Source: Ruminococcaceae bacterium UBA6413
Lineage (GTDB): Bacteria; Bacillota; Clostridia; Oscillospirales; Ruminococcaceae
Direction: 5' to 3'
Assembly (NCBI GenBank): GCA_002437415.1
Contig: DJPL01000042.1
Location: 1-62,749 of the forward strand
DNA: 62,749 nucleotides
The notes under the pieces: generated by a model
What the model saw: only the letters and a program-made list of their open reading frames with translations
Told to the model about the DNA's origin: nothing
Databases searched by the model: none
Shown: in pieces, positions 8,813-17,714 of the stretch
Position numbering within the stretch: position 1 is the stretch's first letter
How the letters are laid out: every line of letters starts with the position of its first letter
Program-made: the position numbers and the translations under genes

Positions 8813-8861
8813 ATGAATGATGAATGATGAATAATGAATAATGAATGATGAATGATGAATA
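8813..8861. repeat. Seven tandem copies of a 7-bp unit
   Basis: Seven consecutive heptamers of the form ATGAATR (R is A or G) run without interruption between spoIIIAH and its terminator. The units alternate as G, G, A, A, G, G, A in the last position. No gene lies in 8800-9132; the rest of that gap holds a small ACCGC/GCGGT hairpin (8870-8884), the terminator and the promoter listed below. Confidence 0.9.
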
Positions 8862-8996
8862 ATTGTGGTGACCGCTGTCTGCGGTGAATTTAAAAAAGTG
8901 ATAGTGCTTGGCGGAGCGTGTTGTTTTTATCAAATTGTCAGAGCGGATTAAAAACATTGCGCCGGTACAGCAGAATAGATTTATCCCATGATCAAC

Positions 8997-9026
8997 AAAA
9001 AACCGCAGGAAAACCTGCGGTTTTTT
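8997..9026 (+). terminator. Strong terminator downstream of the spoIIIA operon
   Basis: A 13-bp perfect stem (8997-9009 with 9014-9026) around an AAAA loop, ending in TTTTTT, can stop transcripts. It is about 200 nt past spoIIIAH. The A-rich 5' arm makes it potentially bidirectional. Confidence 0.9.
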
Positions 9027-9050
9027 AACGCAAATAAATACAACAAAAGG

Positions 9051-9079
9051 TTGACAAACGTTCAAAACAGTGCTATAAT
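9051..9079 (+). promoter_or_regulatory. Sigma-A promoter
   Basis: A consensus TTGACA (9051-9056) and consensus TATAAT (9074-9079) with a 17-nt spacer drive the gene at 9133. Confidence 0.9.
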
Positions 9080-9132
9080 ATCTATGTAAACAATTCGTTG
9101 TATTGAAGCCATAGAGAAAGGGGAAATGTAAA

Positions 9133-9900
9133 ATGGCAGAAAAACGTATGTTTTCAAAGCAGACAGTAACAAGTGACAGGTTTCTCGACCTGTCGGCAAA
9201 AGCAAAGGTGCTCTACTTCTATCTCTCATTGTACGCCGATGATGAGGGATTAGTAAGCTGTGCGAAAAATATTCAGCGAATGACAGGCTGTAAGCCGTCC
9301 GACCTTAAGGCGCTGTGCGACAGCGGATACCTGATAGAGTTCAATTCGGGGGTGTATGTTATCACTCATTGGAAGCTGAATAACAGCATAAGAGCAGACA
9401 GGCTGAAAAAGACATCGTTTGAAAACGAAAGGGCAATGCTGTATGTCCGTGCGGACGGTATGTATGTATTCGACCCGGAAAAAGCCGCCGCTCAGCGTCA
9501 TAAGGGTAAACAAAAGACGGCACAGGCGACAACAGATTGCTGTCTTTTGCCTGGCGTTTGTCCGTCAGATGACGGCACAGATAAGATAAGTACAGAAGAG
9601 GTTAGTACAGATGAGATAAGTGTAGCGGATAATAGCGGGAGCTTGTCGGACACTGCCGACAAAAATGCGCTCACCGCCGCCGCATACAGAAATTTTCTCA
9701 GTGAAAAATTCGGAGCGGAAAACGTTGAGCGCTATGAAGAACGTTTTAATAAATGGGCGGACAAGCATGACAGACAGGGTATGCCGATGTATCCGACCAT
9801 CGAAAAGTGGATGAACGAGGATAATATCGCGAAAAATACTGCGTCGGGAAATAACACCTCACGGCGTTTTGAAGAGTTCCTTATGCTTGATTATATCTGA
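9133..9900 (+). CDS. Phage-type replisome organizer-like protein
   Basis: A 255-residue protein whose N-terminal half (about residues 1-115) resembles the winged-helix domain of Firmicutes phage replication initiators (MAEKRMFSKQTVTSDRFLDL, then LSAKAKVLYFYLSLYADDEG). The middle is a Thr/Ser/Asp-rich linker and the C-terminus (about 175-255) is helical, as in DnaD-like partners. It has its own consensus promoter but no neighbouring phage genes, so it is either a domesticated remnant or a chromosomal paralogue. The stop TGA at 9898-9900 directly abuts the stop of the convergent permease gene. Confidence 0.65.
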   Translation: MAEKRMFSKQTVTSDRFLDLSAKAKVLYFYLSLYADDEGLVSCAKNIQRMTGCKPSDLKALCDSGYLIEFNSGVYVITHWKLNNSIRADRLKKTSFENERAMLYVRADGMYVFDPEKAAAQRHKGKQKTAQATTDCCLLPGVCPSDDGTDKISTEEVSTDEISVADNSGSLSDTADKNALTAAAYRNFLSEKFGAENVERYEERFNKWADKHDRQGMPMYPTIEKWMNEDNIAKNTASGNNTSRRFEEFLMLDYI

Positions 9901-11007
9901 TCACACGAGGAGCATACTGAACGAGGTGAGGACTATCAGGAAGCTGAAATTTGCAATAGAAAACATTGCAATGTATCTGAATGTTTTGCCCGGGCGAAGC
10001 TCGTTGAAACGGCGAAGTGTGATAAGGCTTGCAAGCGAGGCTATCAGAGTGCCGACACCGCCGATGTTTACACCTATCAGCAGGCTGTGATAATCGCTTG
10101 TGAACTGTGACAGCAGGATAGCTGACGGCACATTGCTGATAAACTGGCAGGATATGACGCTGAACAGCAGGGTGTTTTCCTGTAGCGCCGCGGAGAAAAA
10201 GTCCCTCACCGCGTCTATCCGTCCCATATTTCCCGCAAAGATAAAGAAGAAAACGAATGTCAGAAGCAGGGGATAATCCACCGCCTTCAGCGCCTTTCTG
10301 TCCATAATGAGAAGCGCCAGAACGATGAATATCATACATATCGGGTACGGAATGAAGTTAAATACCGATATTATCGCTATCGCGAAAAGAAACAGATACG
10401 CGGCTGTGCGCTTTCTGTCGATCCTTTCGGGCTTGTCGGTAAGCTCAATTGGCTCGGGAAACACTAATACCGCACAGCAAAGCGTTATCAATAATACCGA
10501 GAATGTAAACGGCATCAGCATTATATCCGTAAATTCGCCAATCGGAATGTTGAACTTAGAATACAGGTATAAATTCTGAGGGTTGCCGAAGGGGGTCAGC
10601 ATACCGCCGAGGTTTGCCGCTATATTCTGCATTATAAAGGTAAACGCGATATAGTGATCCTTTTCCGCCGTATGCAGTACATAATATCCGAGCGGGAGGA
10701 AGGTAATAAGCGCCATATCGTTCGCTATCAGCATTGAACCGATTAGGGTCGCCCATACGATCACTATAACGCACTGTCGCAGGTTCTTGAATTTTTTTAC
10801 TATGTTGCACGCAAGTATATAGAAGAAATTAACATTTCTCAGAGCACAGACGACAGCCAGCACACTGAAAAGACAGGCAAGTGTCTTGTAATCAAAGTAG
10901 CCGAGGTACTGCGCGTCGGGAGGAACGAAGAATGCCGTGATGATCGCCGCAACAAGCGCTATTACCATCACTGTGTTTTTCTTTACGAAATTTATAATTA
11001 TGTTCAT
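9901..11007 (-). CDS. SLC13/ArsB-superfamily anion permease
   Basis: Integral membrane protein of 368 residues with about ten hydrophobic segments. The arrangement and the motif NLGGMLTPFGNPQNLYLYSK (about residues 133-152) are those of the ion transporter superfamily that includes citrate/dicarboxylate (DASS), ArsB and NhaD transporters. The repeat half-signature SNVPSAILLS lies near the C-terminus. The substrate cannot be told from the sequence. Being somewhat shorter than many members (about 400-450) it still appears complete. The gene ends without any spacer against the gene at 9133-9900, and no terminator is visible between them. Confidence 0.8.
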   Translation of the reverse strand: MNIIINFVKKNTVMVIALVAAIITAFFVPPDAQYLGYFDYKTLACLFSVLAVVCALRNVNFFYILACNIVKKFKNLRQCVIVIVWATLIGSMLIANDMALITFLPLGYYVLHTAEKDHYIAFTFIMQNIAANLGGMLTPFGNPQNLYLYSKFNIPIGEFTDIMLMPFTFSVLLITLCCAVLVFPEPIELTDKPERIDRKRTAAYLFLFAIAIISVFNFIPYPICMIFIVLALLIMDRKALKAVDYPLLLTFVFFFIFAGNMGRIDAVRDFFSAALQENTLLFSVISCQFISNVPSAILLSQFTSDYHSLLIGVNIGGVGTLIASLASLITLRRFNELRPGKTFRYIAMFSIANFSFLIVLTSFSMLLV

Positions 11008-11035
11008 ATTTACACTGTCTTTTCAATATTCCACA

Positions 11036-11062
11036 CAAAACCCTCCCGCTTATGGGGAGGGT
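11036..11062 (-). terminator. Terminator of the minus-strand SPFH operon
   Basis: Read on the minus strand, ACCCTCCC pairs with GGGAGGGT around a 7-nt loop and is followed by TTTTG. It lies about 37 nt after the SPFH gene stop. Confidence 0.75.
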
Positions 11063-11098
11063 CAGTGGTTATTCGATCCGTTGTTTTATTACAGCGAA

Positions 11099-12490
11099 TT
11101 ATACTAAGTCGTCCTCATTGAAGGGGTCGCCGCATTCGGGGCAGAACTTCGGGGGATGTTCGGGATCTGCCGGTTCCCAGCCGCACTTATCGCACTTGTA
11201 CTTCTTGGGTGCTGCGGGCTTTGACTTGCCGCATTCCGCACAGAACTTGCCTGTGTTAGTAGCACCGCATTCGCACGTCCAGCTTGTTGGGGCGGGAGCT
11301 GCGGGAGCTGCACCCTCCTTGCTCTTGCCGCAGTTAGCACAGAACTTGCCTGTGTTTGACTGACCGCATTCGCATACCCATGCTTCGGGCTTCTTAGCGC
11401 CGCAGGAAGAGCAGAATGCGCCTGTGTTTGTAGCGCCGCATGAGCACTTCCAGCCGCCGGGAGCGGGCTGCTGAGGCGTTGTCTGCTGAGGAGCGGCAGG
11501 CATACCGTTAAGAACGTTATTACCTGCGTTCATAGCCATATTCATACCCATAAAGCCCATCATAGCGCCGTTTTCGTTAGAGCCTGCGGCTTCTATACCG
11601 CGGGCAACCGCGCCTGTCATCATAGCGCGCTGAACATCGCCGCCGAGCATTGTATCAGCCTTAAGACGATCCTTAAGAAGCTCTTTTGTTTCTTCGGATA
11701 TCGTGATAGGACCAAGACCTATGTTTGTGAGCATCAGACCTCTCTGCGCCCAGTTGTTGGCTGTTTCGTCCTTTGTCTTGTTTGTGAGGTTGTTGAGCTG
11801 GCTTGTGATCTGGTTGTAGCTGTAGCCCTCGGCTGAAAGCTGGTTCAACGCTACCATCAGCGACTGCATAAACTCGTTCTTGTACTGCTCGTTCTTGAAG
11901 ATGTCCTTAGCGTATACCTGAGGAGCATTCACGCCCTTGCTTACTACCTCGGAATAGAACTTGCAGGCGTTCTCGGCATCGGGTATCTGAACCTCGAATG
12001 TACCGTAGAAACGCAGATCTACTGTTGTATTATAACGGGGATCGGGATAGGGAACGGGTGTTCCTGTACCGAAGGGGATACCGGGCAGCTTCTGAAGGTT
12101 GACGTAGATAACTCTCTGCTCGGTAGCGGGTGTGCCGCCGTATGTAAATCTTGAGATAAGATCCTTGAGCGAGTCCTTGATCTGTCCCGCAAAAATTGAG
12201 GGTGCAGTCGAGTTATCAAGTATGTAACGACCGGGCTCGGTAACAACGTTTGTGATCTTACCGTTGTCGATGGTCAGCATACAGGTGTTCTCCTCGACCA
12301 TAATAGCCGAACCGTTGCTGATAACGTTGTCAGTACCCTTTGTGTTACTGCTTCTGTCACTGCCGTTGTGCATCTTCACACCGTTTACAACGATCGTATC
12401 GTTGCCGATAACGGGGCAGTGGATCGCTTCCTTCCAGGTATCGCCCAGTGTGCCCGAGAGTGCGCCTACGGCTGCTTTAATAAGTCCCAT
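11099..12490 (-). CDS. SPFH-domain protein with C-terminal zinc ribbons
   Basis: A 463-residue cytoplasmic-looking protein of the YdjI/virion-core-like SPFH (stomatin/flotillin) group. The SPFH domain spans about residues 20-290, followed by a Met/Asn/Gly-rich stretch. After a Pro/Gln linker come three short CxC/CxxC zinc ribbons (WKCSCGATNTGAFCSSCG and two close variants, about residues 345-435) and a last four-Cys ribbon (YKCDKCGW...FCPECGDPF). The family is associated with membrane microdomain scaffolding and stress; the exact role is unknown. It has an AAAGGA ribosome site and is the last gene of a three-gene operon with two zinc-ribbon membrane proteins. Confidence 0.85.
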   Translation of the reverse strand: MGLIKAAVGALSGTLGDTWKEAIHCPVIGNDTIVVNGVKMHNGSDRSSNTKGTDNVISNGSAIMVEENTCMLTIDNGKITNVVTEPGRYILDNSTAPSIFAGQIKDSLKDLISRFTYGGTPATEQRVIYVNLQKLPGIPFGTGTPVPYPDPRYNTTVDLRFYGTFEVQIPDAENACKFYSEVVSKGVNAPQVYAKDIFKNEQYKNEFMQSLMVALNQLSAEGYSYNQITSQLNNLTNKTKDETANNWAQRGLMLTNIGLGPITISEETKELLKDRLKADTMLGGDVQRAMMTGAVARGIEAAGSNENGAMMGFMGMNMAMNAGNNVLNGMPAAPQQTTPQQPAPGGWKCSCGATNTGAFCSSCGAKKPEAWVCECGQSNTGKFCANCGKSKEGAAPAAPAPTSWTCECGATNTGKFCAECGKSKPAAPKKYKCDKCGWEPADPEHPPKFCPECGDPFNEDDLV

Positions 12491-12522
12491 AGTAATATTT
12501 CCTTTCGCATTGTGTATTTAAT

Positions 12523-13296
12523 TTATTTTATTAAATTAAAATCGTTGACAAGCCATACGCGGTCGGCTATTTCTGTAAAGCCGCTTCCGCAGTACGGACA
12601 CTTTTTGCCCTTTTCCGAAACGTCGATAGGTGCGCCGCAGTTGGGGCAGTTGCTTGAATATACAATACTCGATGTCTGCTCGTGCAGATCCTGCTTGTAG
12701 GCAAGCGTCACGCTGTAAGCCGTCTGCGTAAGCTCAGGCTTTGCGCTGTCCGCCTTATCCTCAGACACCCTTGCATATTCATATTGCAGAGATATCTCAA
12801 ACCTTGCCGTTGCTTCCTTTATTCTGTTTTGATAGTTTGAAATGCCGCAACGGTGAATTTTAATATTGTTAAATATCTCTTTTTCATTTCTCGCATTAAG
12901 ACCTGTGATACGGTTGTTTACCTTATTGATAAGATCCTGCGTATATTCGTCTGCACCGAGCGAGCTTACGTTCTTTGTCATAACGGCATTGAGAATTGCG
13001 ACGATCGCATTCTTCGCCTTTACTTCCATACCCGCATAGCCTATTTCGGAAAAATCACGGGTTATTGCGGGAGCGTACATTTCGCTGAGTGCCGTTATGC
13101 CCTTCGGGGTAGTGGTTTCTTCCTTTAACCCCTTGTTTATTAGCTCCATCGTCTGTGAGGGCGACATACCGAGATATTTCTGAGTAGTCTGCCGTACTTT
13201 TTTAACTATGACAAGCACGGCAACTACTATCGCTATCACAATTATCAGCGGAACGAGCCAGCCCGCTACCGATAACGTTGTTGATACTGCGTCCAC
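12523..13296 (-). CDS. Tim44-like membrane protein with zinc ribbon
   Basis: 257 residues: an N-terminal transmembrane helix (about 9-32), a Tim44-like alpha/beta domain (about 50-200) and a C-terminal zinc ribbon (NCPNCGAPIDVSEKGKKCPYCG) ending in a short tail, WLVNDFNLI. It is paralogous to the next gene upstream. The start is GTG at 13296, with GGGAG just upstream inside the end of the preceding gene, one base after its stop, so the two are translationally linked. The function is unknown; membrane attachment and a cytosolic metal-bound tail are inferred. Confidence 0.75.
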   Translation of the reverse strand: MDAVSTTLSVAGWLVPLIIVIAIVVAVLVIVKKVRQTTQKYLGMSPSQTMELINKGLKEETTTPKGITALSEMYAPAITRDFSEIGYAGMEVKAKNAIVAILNAVMTKNVSSLGADEYTQDLINKVNNRITGLNARNEKEIFNNIKIHRCGISNYQNRIKEATARFEISLQYEYARVSEDKADSAKPELTQTAYSVTLAYKQDLHEQTSSIVYSSNCPNCGAPIDVSEKGKKCPYCGSGFTEIADRVWLVNDFNLIK

Positions 13297-13297
13297 G

Positions 13298-14227
13298 TTA
13301 TACTCCCTTTATGCCGTCATCGACAGTATCGTTTCTGATACCCGCAAAGTCGGTGAGTACCCATGTGTACTGACCTGTTGTAACAACAGAGCCGCAGTAT
13401 TCGCAAACGCCGGACGAGGAGATCTCAAGCGGAGCGCCGCAGTTCGGGCAGTTGTGACCGTTCATAGCGCCTGTTTCGGTCTTTGTCTGAACACCGAGCG
13501 AACGTACGAACTTCATCTTGTACTTCTGTACCCAACGTGTCGTCTTGTCGCCTCTTATGATGTTGCCTGTCTTTTCGTCTACCTGGTAATCTATCATTCT
13601 TGATGAGAGGTATGCGGTCACATATTCAAACTGTGAGTCGCGCTGATATGATGTCAGGTAAGCGGTATCGATTGCGATGCTCTCATAGTGGTAAACAACG
13701 CCCTGTTCGATCTTGGATTGTACCTGCTTGTTTGTCGTGTTGTAGAGATTTTCATGCATTACGGGGCGAACCGGTGTAAGGTCGCGGTTGCACCATGCAT
13801 TTTCGATATCTATGTATACCTGCTTTGTAAATGTGATAAAGTCGGAAGCCGAGAAGTTCGGATCGTCCTGCTTTATTATGTTTTCGATCTGTTCTGTCCT
13901 GTCGGGAAGCACGACGTTAGCACCGTTCGGTGAAGAAGGACGTGTAACTGCCTCGCCCGTGGATTTCTTTTTTAAGCCGCCTATAGCGGAAATAGCCAGT
14001 ATAAGTACGACCACGCCGATGCCGATTATAGTCGTGAGCGGGTCGGAATCGCTGCTGCTGCTGTAGTCGCTTCCTCCGTAATCGTTGCCTCCGTAATCGT
14101 TGCCGCCGTAATCGCCGCCTCCGTAATCGCCGCCTCCGTAGTCGTTGTTGTCGAATGCTCCTGCGGAAAAGCAGAGCAGAAGCGTCGCGGTAAGAGCCGC
14201 GATTGCCGTTGCAATGAGTTTTTTCAT
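13298..14227 (-). CDS. Tim44-like protein with signal peptide, Gly/Tyr repeats and zinc ribbon
   Basis: 309 residues: a signal-peptide-like N-terminus (about 1-24), a low-complexity stretch of GGxDYGG-type repeats (about 26-55), a transmembrane helix (about 66-84), a Tim44-like domain (about 115-260) and a C-terminal zinc ribbon (NCPNCGAPLEISSSGVCEYC) with tail YTWVLTDF. The tail echoes that of the neighbouring paralogue. The organisation suggests a membrane protein whose ribbon faces the cytosol. It is the first gene of the minus operon, with a consensus promoter 50-80 nt upstream and GGGAGAAG as ribosome site. The function is unknown. Confidence 0.75.
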   Translation of the reverse strand: MKKLIATAIAALTATLLLCFSAGAFDNNDYGGGDYGGGDYGGNDYGGNDYGGSDYSSSSDSDPLTTIIGIGVVVLILAISAIGGLKKKSTGEAVTRPSSPNGANVVLPDRTEQIENIIKQDDPNFSASDFITFTKQVYIDIENAWCNRDLTPVRPVMHENLYNTTNKQVQSKIEQGVVYHYESIAIDTAYLTSYQRDSQFEYVTAYLSSRMIDYQVDEKTGNIIRGDKTTRWVQKYKMKFVRSLGVQTKTETGAMNGHNCPNCGAPLEISSSGVCEYCGSVVTTGQYTWVLTDFAGIRNDTVDDGIKGV

Positions 14228-14275
14228 ACTCTTCTCCCTTGACGGATAAGTCCGTAGCTTAATATTTCAAGTTTA

Positions 14276-14304
14276 ATTATACAATAGTTCCATAAAAAAG
14301 TCAA
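14276..14304 (-). promoter_or_regulatory. Sigma-A promoter of the SPFH/Tim44 operon
   Basis: On the minus strand TTGACT (14304-14299) and TATAAT (14281-14276) are 17 nt apart, upstream of the gene starting at 14227. Confidence 0.85.
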
Positions 14305-14400
14305 GAATTGAGAGTGAAAATCGGTAAAAATGATGAAACGGCTTATATGCCGATGTCAACGTGTATCGGGGGCACTGCGGAGAAAATTTTAACATTTTTA

Positions 14401-14429
14401 TTGACAATTATTATAATATTCAGTATAAT
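14401..14429 (+). promoter_or_regulatory. Sigma-A promoter of the FN3 protein gene
   Basis: TTGACA at 14401-14406 and TATAAT at 14424-14429 are 17 nt apart. A second TATAAT at 14412-14417 lies too close to the -35 to be used with it. Confidence 0.9.
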
Positions 14430-14464
14430 TAAACCGATGAAATAAATTTCGGGAGGGCACAAAT

Positions 14465-17227
14465 ATGCTTAAAGAAAATAAAGCTTTAAAAGTGGCGAAG
14501 CTTGTAACGGCTTCATTGTTTGCCGTGATATGCTGTGCGGTGCTGACTGTCGGTGCATTTGCCGTCAAGACAACGTGTACGGTGTACAACGGCTCTAATG
14601 TTGACAGCAACAATTACAGTTATTACTGGGCGACCCCTACCGAGTCGTACCTGTGCAACCGCACAAACGGCTATATGCGCGTGCAGAATTTAGGAGAATC
14701 GGGAGTGCTTGTTGAATATTACGACAAGTCGTTTAATATTACAGGCACGAAAAAAGTTAAGCAGGAGCTTCCGATATTCGGCGCATTCTACGAAACTTCA
14801 AGCAACTACTATATTATAAGCGGTCAGGAGAACCTTAAACAGAGCAACACCGTAGAGTGCTACAGAATAACAAAGTACGACAAGAACTGGAAGCGTCTTT
14901 CATCGGTCGGACTCAGCAACTGCAATACCTACATTCCTTTTGACGCGGGCAATTGCAGAATCGCTAAGGTCGGCAAGTATCTTGTTCTGCATACCAGCCA
15001 CGCAATGTATAAGTCAAGCGACGGTTTAAATCATCAATCGAATATCACTATCCAGGTCGATACCTCGACCATGAAGATAAACGACGCATTTTATGACGTT
15101 ATGGATGTCAATGTCGGATATGTCAGCCACTCATTCAACCAGTTTATCGCGGCTGACGGCAATAAGATAGTTACGCTCGACCACGGCGATGCATATCCGA
15201 GAAGCATTGCACTGCTGAAGTATCAGGCAGATGTGACAAAGGGTAAGTTTCAGGCGGATTATTTCAATTCTCCGTGCCGATATTATTCTATGCTTGATAT
15301 TCCCGGTGCAACGGGCGATAACTATACCGGCGTTACGGTAGGCGGATTTGAGGTTTCAAGCAAGGCATATATTACCGTGGGAACAAAGATCGACTTCAAT
15401 AACAGCAACAGTGTGCCGAATATCTTTGTTTCAACGCTGAAAAAGAACGGAACGACCGCAACGGTAAAGATGATCACAAGCGAAAAGAGCGCCGATATCG
15501 GCACTCCGCATCTTGTTAAGGTCGCAACGGACAAATATATTCTGCTCTGGACAAAGGGCACAAAGGTATACTATACCTTCCTTGACGCATACGGAAACAA
15601 GACCGGCAAGATATATTCAATGACAGGCGAAATTTCCGACTGTGTTCCGATAGTCAGCTCGGGCAAGCTTGTATGGTACACCTGGAATAACGAAAAGGTC
15701 AACTTCTACGAGATAAATATAAATAGTCCCGCAACCAACAAGAAAACGGCTATTGTAAACGGTCATAAGTACAAGTGGAACGGAACAACAAACGGCACGG
15801 CTAAGTTTGAGTGCACTGTCTGCGGCAAAACCAAGACAGAGCAGGTAGCGACTCAGTTTGCCGTGTACTGGCAGCGTAGCAACGGAATGTATTATGAGAG
15901 ACTTACTACCCACACTTATTATGCCGGCAGTACGCTTAATTTTATGTACGGTTTTGATGTCAATTGCGATATCGTAGCAAAATCGTCCGATTCATCGGTC
16001 GTAAGCATTTCGGGTTCTGCGCTTAAGATGAATAAGGCGGGCAGTGCAACGGTAACATTCTACCCGAGATACAATCCAATGCTTAAAAAGACATTCACAT
16101 TTACGGTAAAAAATAAGTTTGCGGTAACAGACCTTTCGGTAAAGAGCAAAACGGCGTCCTCGGTAACGCTTAAATGGTCGAGCAGTGAAGAAGCCGCAGG
16201 ATATATAATCGAAAGATATAACGGCAAGAGTTGGGTCAGAGCCGCTAAGGTTTCGGGCAAGAGCAACACAAGCTGTACGATAAAAGGACTTCAGGCTGAC
16301 ACTTCTTACAAATTCCGTATAAAGGCATATAAGAAATCGGGAAGCACATATGCCTACAGCAGTTATTCGTCCGCACTGACGGCAAAGACAAATGTCGCTG
16401 TCAGCGCTGTGAGCGGCGTGAAGTCGAAGTCCGCGACAACCACATCGATAACACTCTGCTGGAACAAAAACAGTGCCGCTACAGGCTATGTAATACAGCA
16501 GTACAAGAATAACAAGTGGGTTCAGGTAGCAAAGATCACAAATAACGCTACGGTATCCTGCACAGTAAAGAGCCTTTCGACGGCAACGACCTACAAGTTC
16601 CGCATAAAAGCCTATAAGGGTACACTGTCGAGCAAATGGACGAATATAAACGCCACAACAAACCCCTACGCCGTAAAGAACCTTAAGACAAGTGCCAAGA
16701 CGGTTTCAACGGTAACGCTTACATGGACTAAGCACAAGACGGCACAGGGCTATATAGTTGAGCAGTATAAGAACAACAGGTGGGTAAGAGTTACCAAGAT
16801 AACAAATAACGCGACTGCTTCATATAAGGTAACGGGACTTTCTTCAAGTACTGTTTACAAATTCCGCGTAAAGGCTTACCGTATAGCCGACAAGCAGGCA
16901 AGATACGGTACTGTTTCCGCTACCTGCACGGTAAGGACAAATTTAGCGGGTGTAAGCGGCTTCAAGGCTTCGGAAAGAACCAAAAACAGCATTACGCTTG
17001 ATTGGAGCAAGAACAGCAAGGCAACGGGATATGTGATACAGTATTACAATGCTTCTGCCAAGAAGTGGACTGATATGAAGCGTATCGGCAGTAACATTAC
17101 ATTATCCTGCAAGGTGAACGGTCTTACGTCCGGCAAGAGCTACAGCTTCAGAATAAGGGCGTACAGGACTATAGGTAAGACTACTCAGTACAGCGCATGG
17201 TCGACCCTCAAGGTTTCGACCAAGTAA
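14465..17227 (+). CDS. Secreted fibronectin type III repeat protein
   Basis: A 920-residue exported protein. A signal peptide (about 1-33) is followed by a large beta-rich domain (about 35-430) with propeller-like repeats, a CTVCGKTKTE motif near residue 450, a BIG2-like Ig segment (about 465-548) and four fibronectin type III domains starting near residues 552, 644, 735 and 826. The FN3 units share blocks such as KNSITLDWSKN and YKFRIKAYK. There is no sortase signal, dockerin or catalytic domain, so surface binding or adhesion is only inferred. The ribosome site GGGAGGG is strong. The gene stands alone between a consensus promoter and a perfect terminator. Confidence 0.85.
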   Translation: MLKENKALKVAKLVTASLFAVICCAVLTVGAFAVKTTCTVYNGSNVDSNNYSYYWATPTESYLCNRTNGYMRVQNLGESGVLVEYYDKSFNITGTKKVKQELPIFGAFYETSSNYYIISGQENLKQSNTVECYRITKYDKNWKRLSSVGLSNCNTYIPFDAGNCRIAKVGKYLVLHTSHAMYKSSDGLNHQSNITIQVDTSTMKINDAFYDVMDVNVGYVSHSFNQFIAADGNKIVTLDHGDAYPRSIALLKYQADVTKGKFQADYFNSPCRYYSMLDIPGATGDNYTGVTVGGFEVSSKAYITVGTKIDFNNSNSVPNIFVSTLKKNGTTATVKMITSEKSADIGTPHLVKVATDKYILLWTKGTKVYYTFLDAYGNKTGKIYSMTGEISDCVPIVSSGKLVWYTWNNEKVNFYEININSPATNKKTAIVNGHKYKWNGTTNGTAKFECTVCGKTKTEQVATQFAVYWQRSNGMYYERLTTHTYYAGSTLNFMYGFDVNCDIVAKSSDSSVVSISGSALKMNKAGSATVTFYPRYNPMLKKTFTFTVKNKFAVTDLSVKSKTASSVTLKWSSSEEAAGYIIERYNGKSWVRAAKVSGKSNTSCTIKGLQADTSYKFRIKAYKKSGSTYAYSSYSSALTAKTNVAVSAVSGVKSKSATTTSITLCWNKNSAATGYVIQQYKNNKWVQVAKITNNATVSCTVKSLSTATTYKFRIKAYKGTLSSKWTNINATTNPYAVKNLKTSAKTVSTVTLTWTKHKTAQGYIVEQYKNNRWVRVTKITNNATASYKVTGLSSSTVYKFRVKAYRIADKQARYGTVSATCTVRTNLAGVSGFKASERTKNSITLDWSKNSKATGYVIQYYNASAKKWTDMKRIGSNITLSCKVNGLTSGKSYSFRIRAYRTIGKTTQYSAWSTLKVSTK

Positions 17228-17293
17228 AGAGGTAGTTAGCTGTGCTTTGAGTATAAATCATCGTAAGTTTAACGATGAAGGGTGCATAGGAAC

Positions 17294-17332
17294 AAAGAAC
17301 CGCCGCACAGCGTATGTGCGGCGGTTCTTTTT
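17294..17332 (+). terminator. Terminator after the FN3 protein gene
   Basis: A 16-bp perfect stem (17294-17309 with 17315-17330) with a 5-nt loop, ending in a T run. Confidence 0.95.
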
Positions 17333-17647
17333 ATGTAGGCTTAAGATATGAATAGAAAATGTTGCGGTTGCCCGTGAGGAGTAAAACCTTTGTGGCGGCG
17401 GGCAGGTGAGAGAATAGCTTGTGTAATAGGACTGTTTGGAGAGGTACAGTACTCTAAGGTCTACATAATACAGGACGTTTGAGAGGGCAAAAACCTTGCA
17501 TAAAATTTCGGAATTTTGCGAATTTTGTAGCATTGCATAAAATTCGGCGTTGGTTTTTGTGCATAACGTATGCGTGAAAGTGCGGTTTGGGTAGGTGCTA
17601 TTCTGACAGAACTAGTTTTCATCGGCACAAAATTTCTGCGCGGTATA
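17333..17647. other. Gene-free stretch with a short direct repeat
   Basis: No open reading frame with a ribosome site is visible on either strand. The only structure seen is a direct repeat of TTGCATAAAATT(T)CGG at 17496-17511 and 17533-17547, 37 nt apart, of unknown meaning. Confidence 0.5.
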
Positions 17648-17676
17648 TTGAAATATATCGGACTTTGTGCTATTAT
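17648..17676 (+). promoter_or_regulatory. Sigma-A promoter of the acetyltransferase gene
   Basis: TTGAAA (17648-17653) and TATTAT (17671-17676) are 17 nt apart, ending about 40 nt before the start codon. Confidence 0.7.
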
Positions 17677-17714
17677 CGGCTCAGAAAGATATACGCGAAA
17701 GCGAGGGCGAGACA

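Noticed and set aside
9901..10339. A second minus-strand open frame inside the permease gene
   Set aside because: Frame shadow; no ribosome site and no domain.
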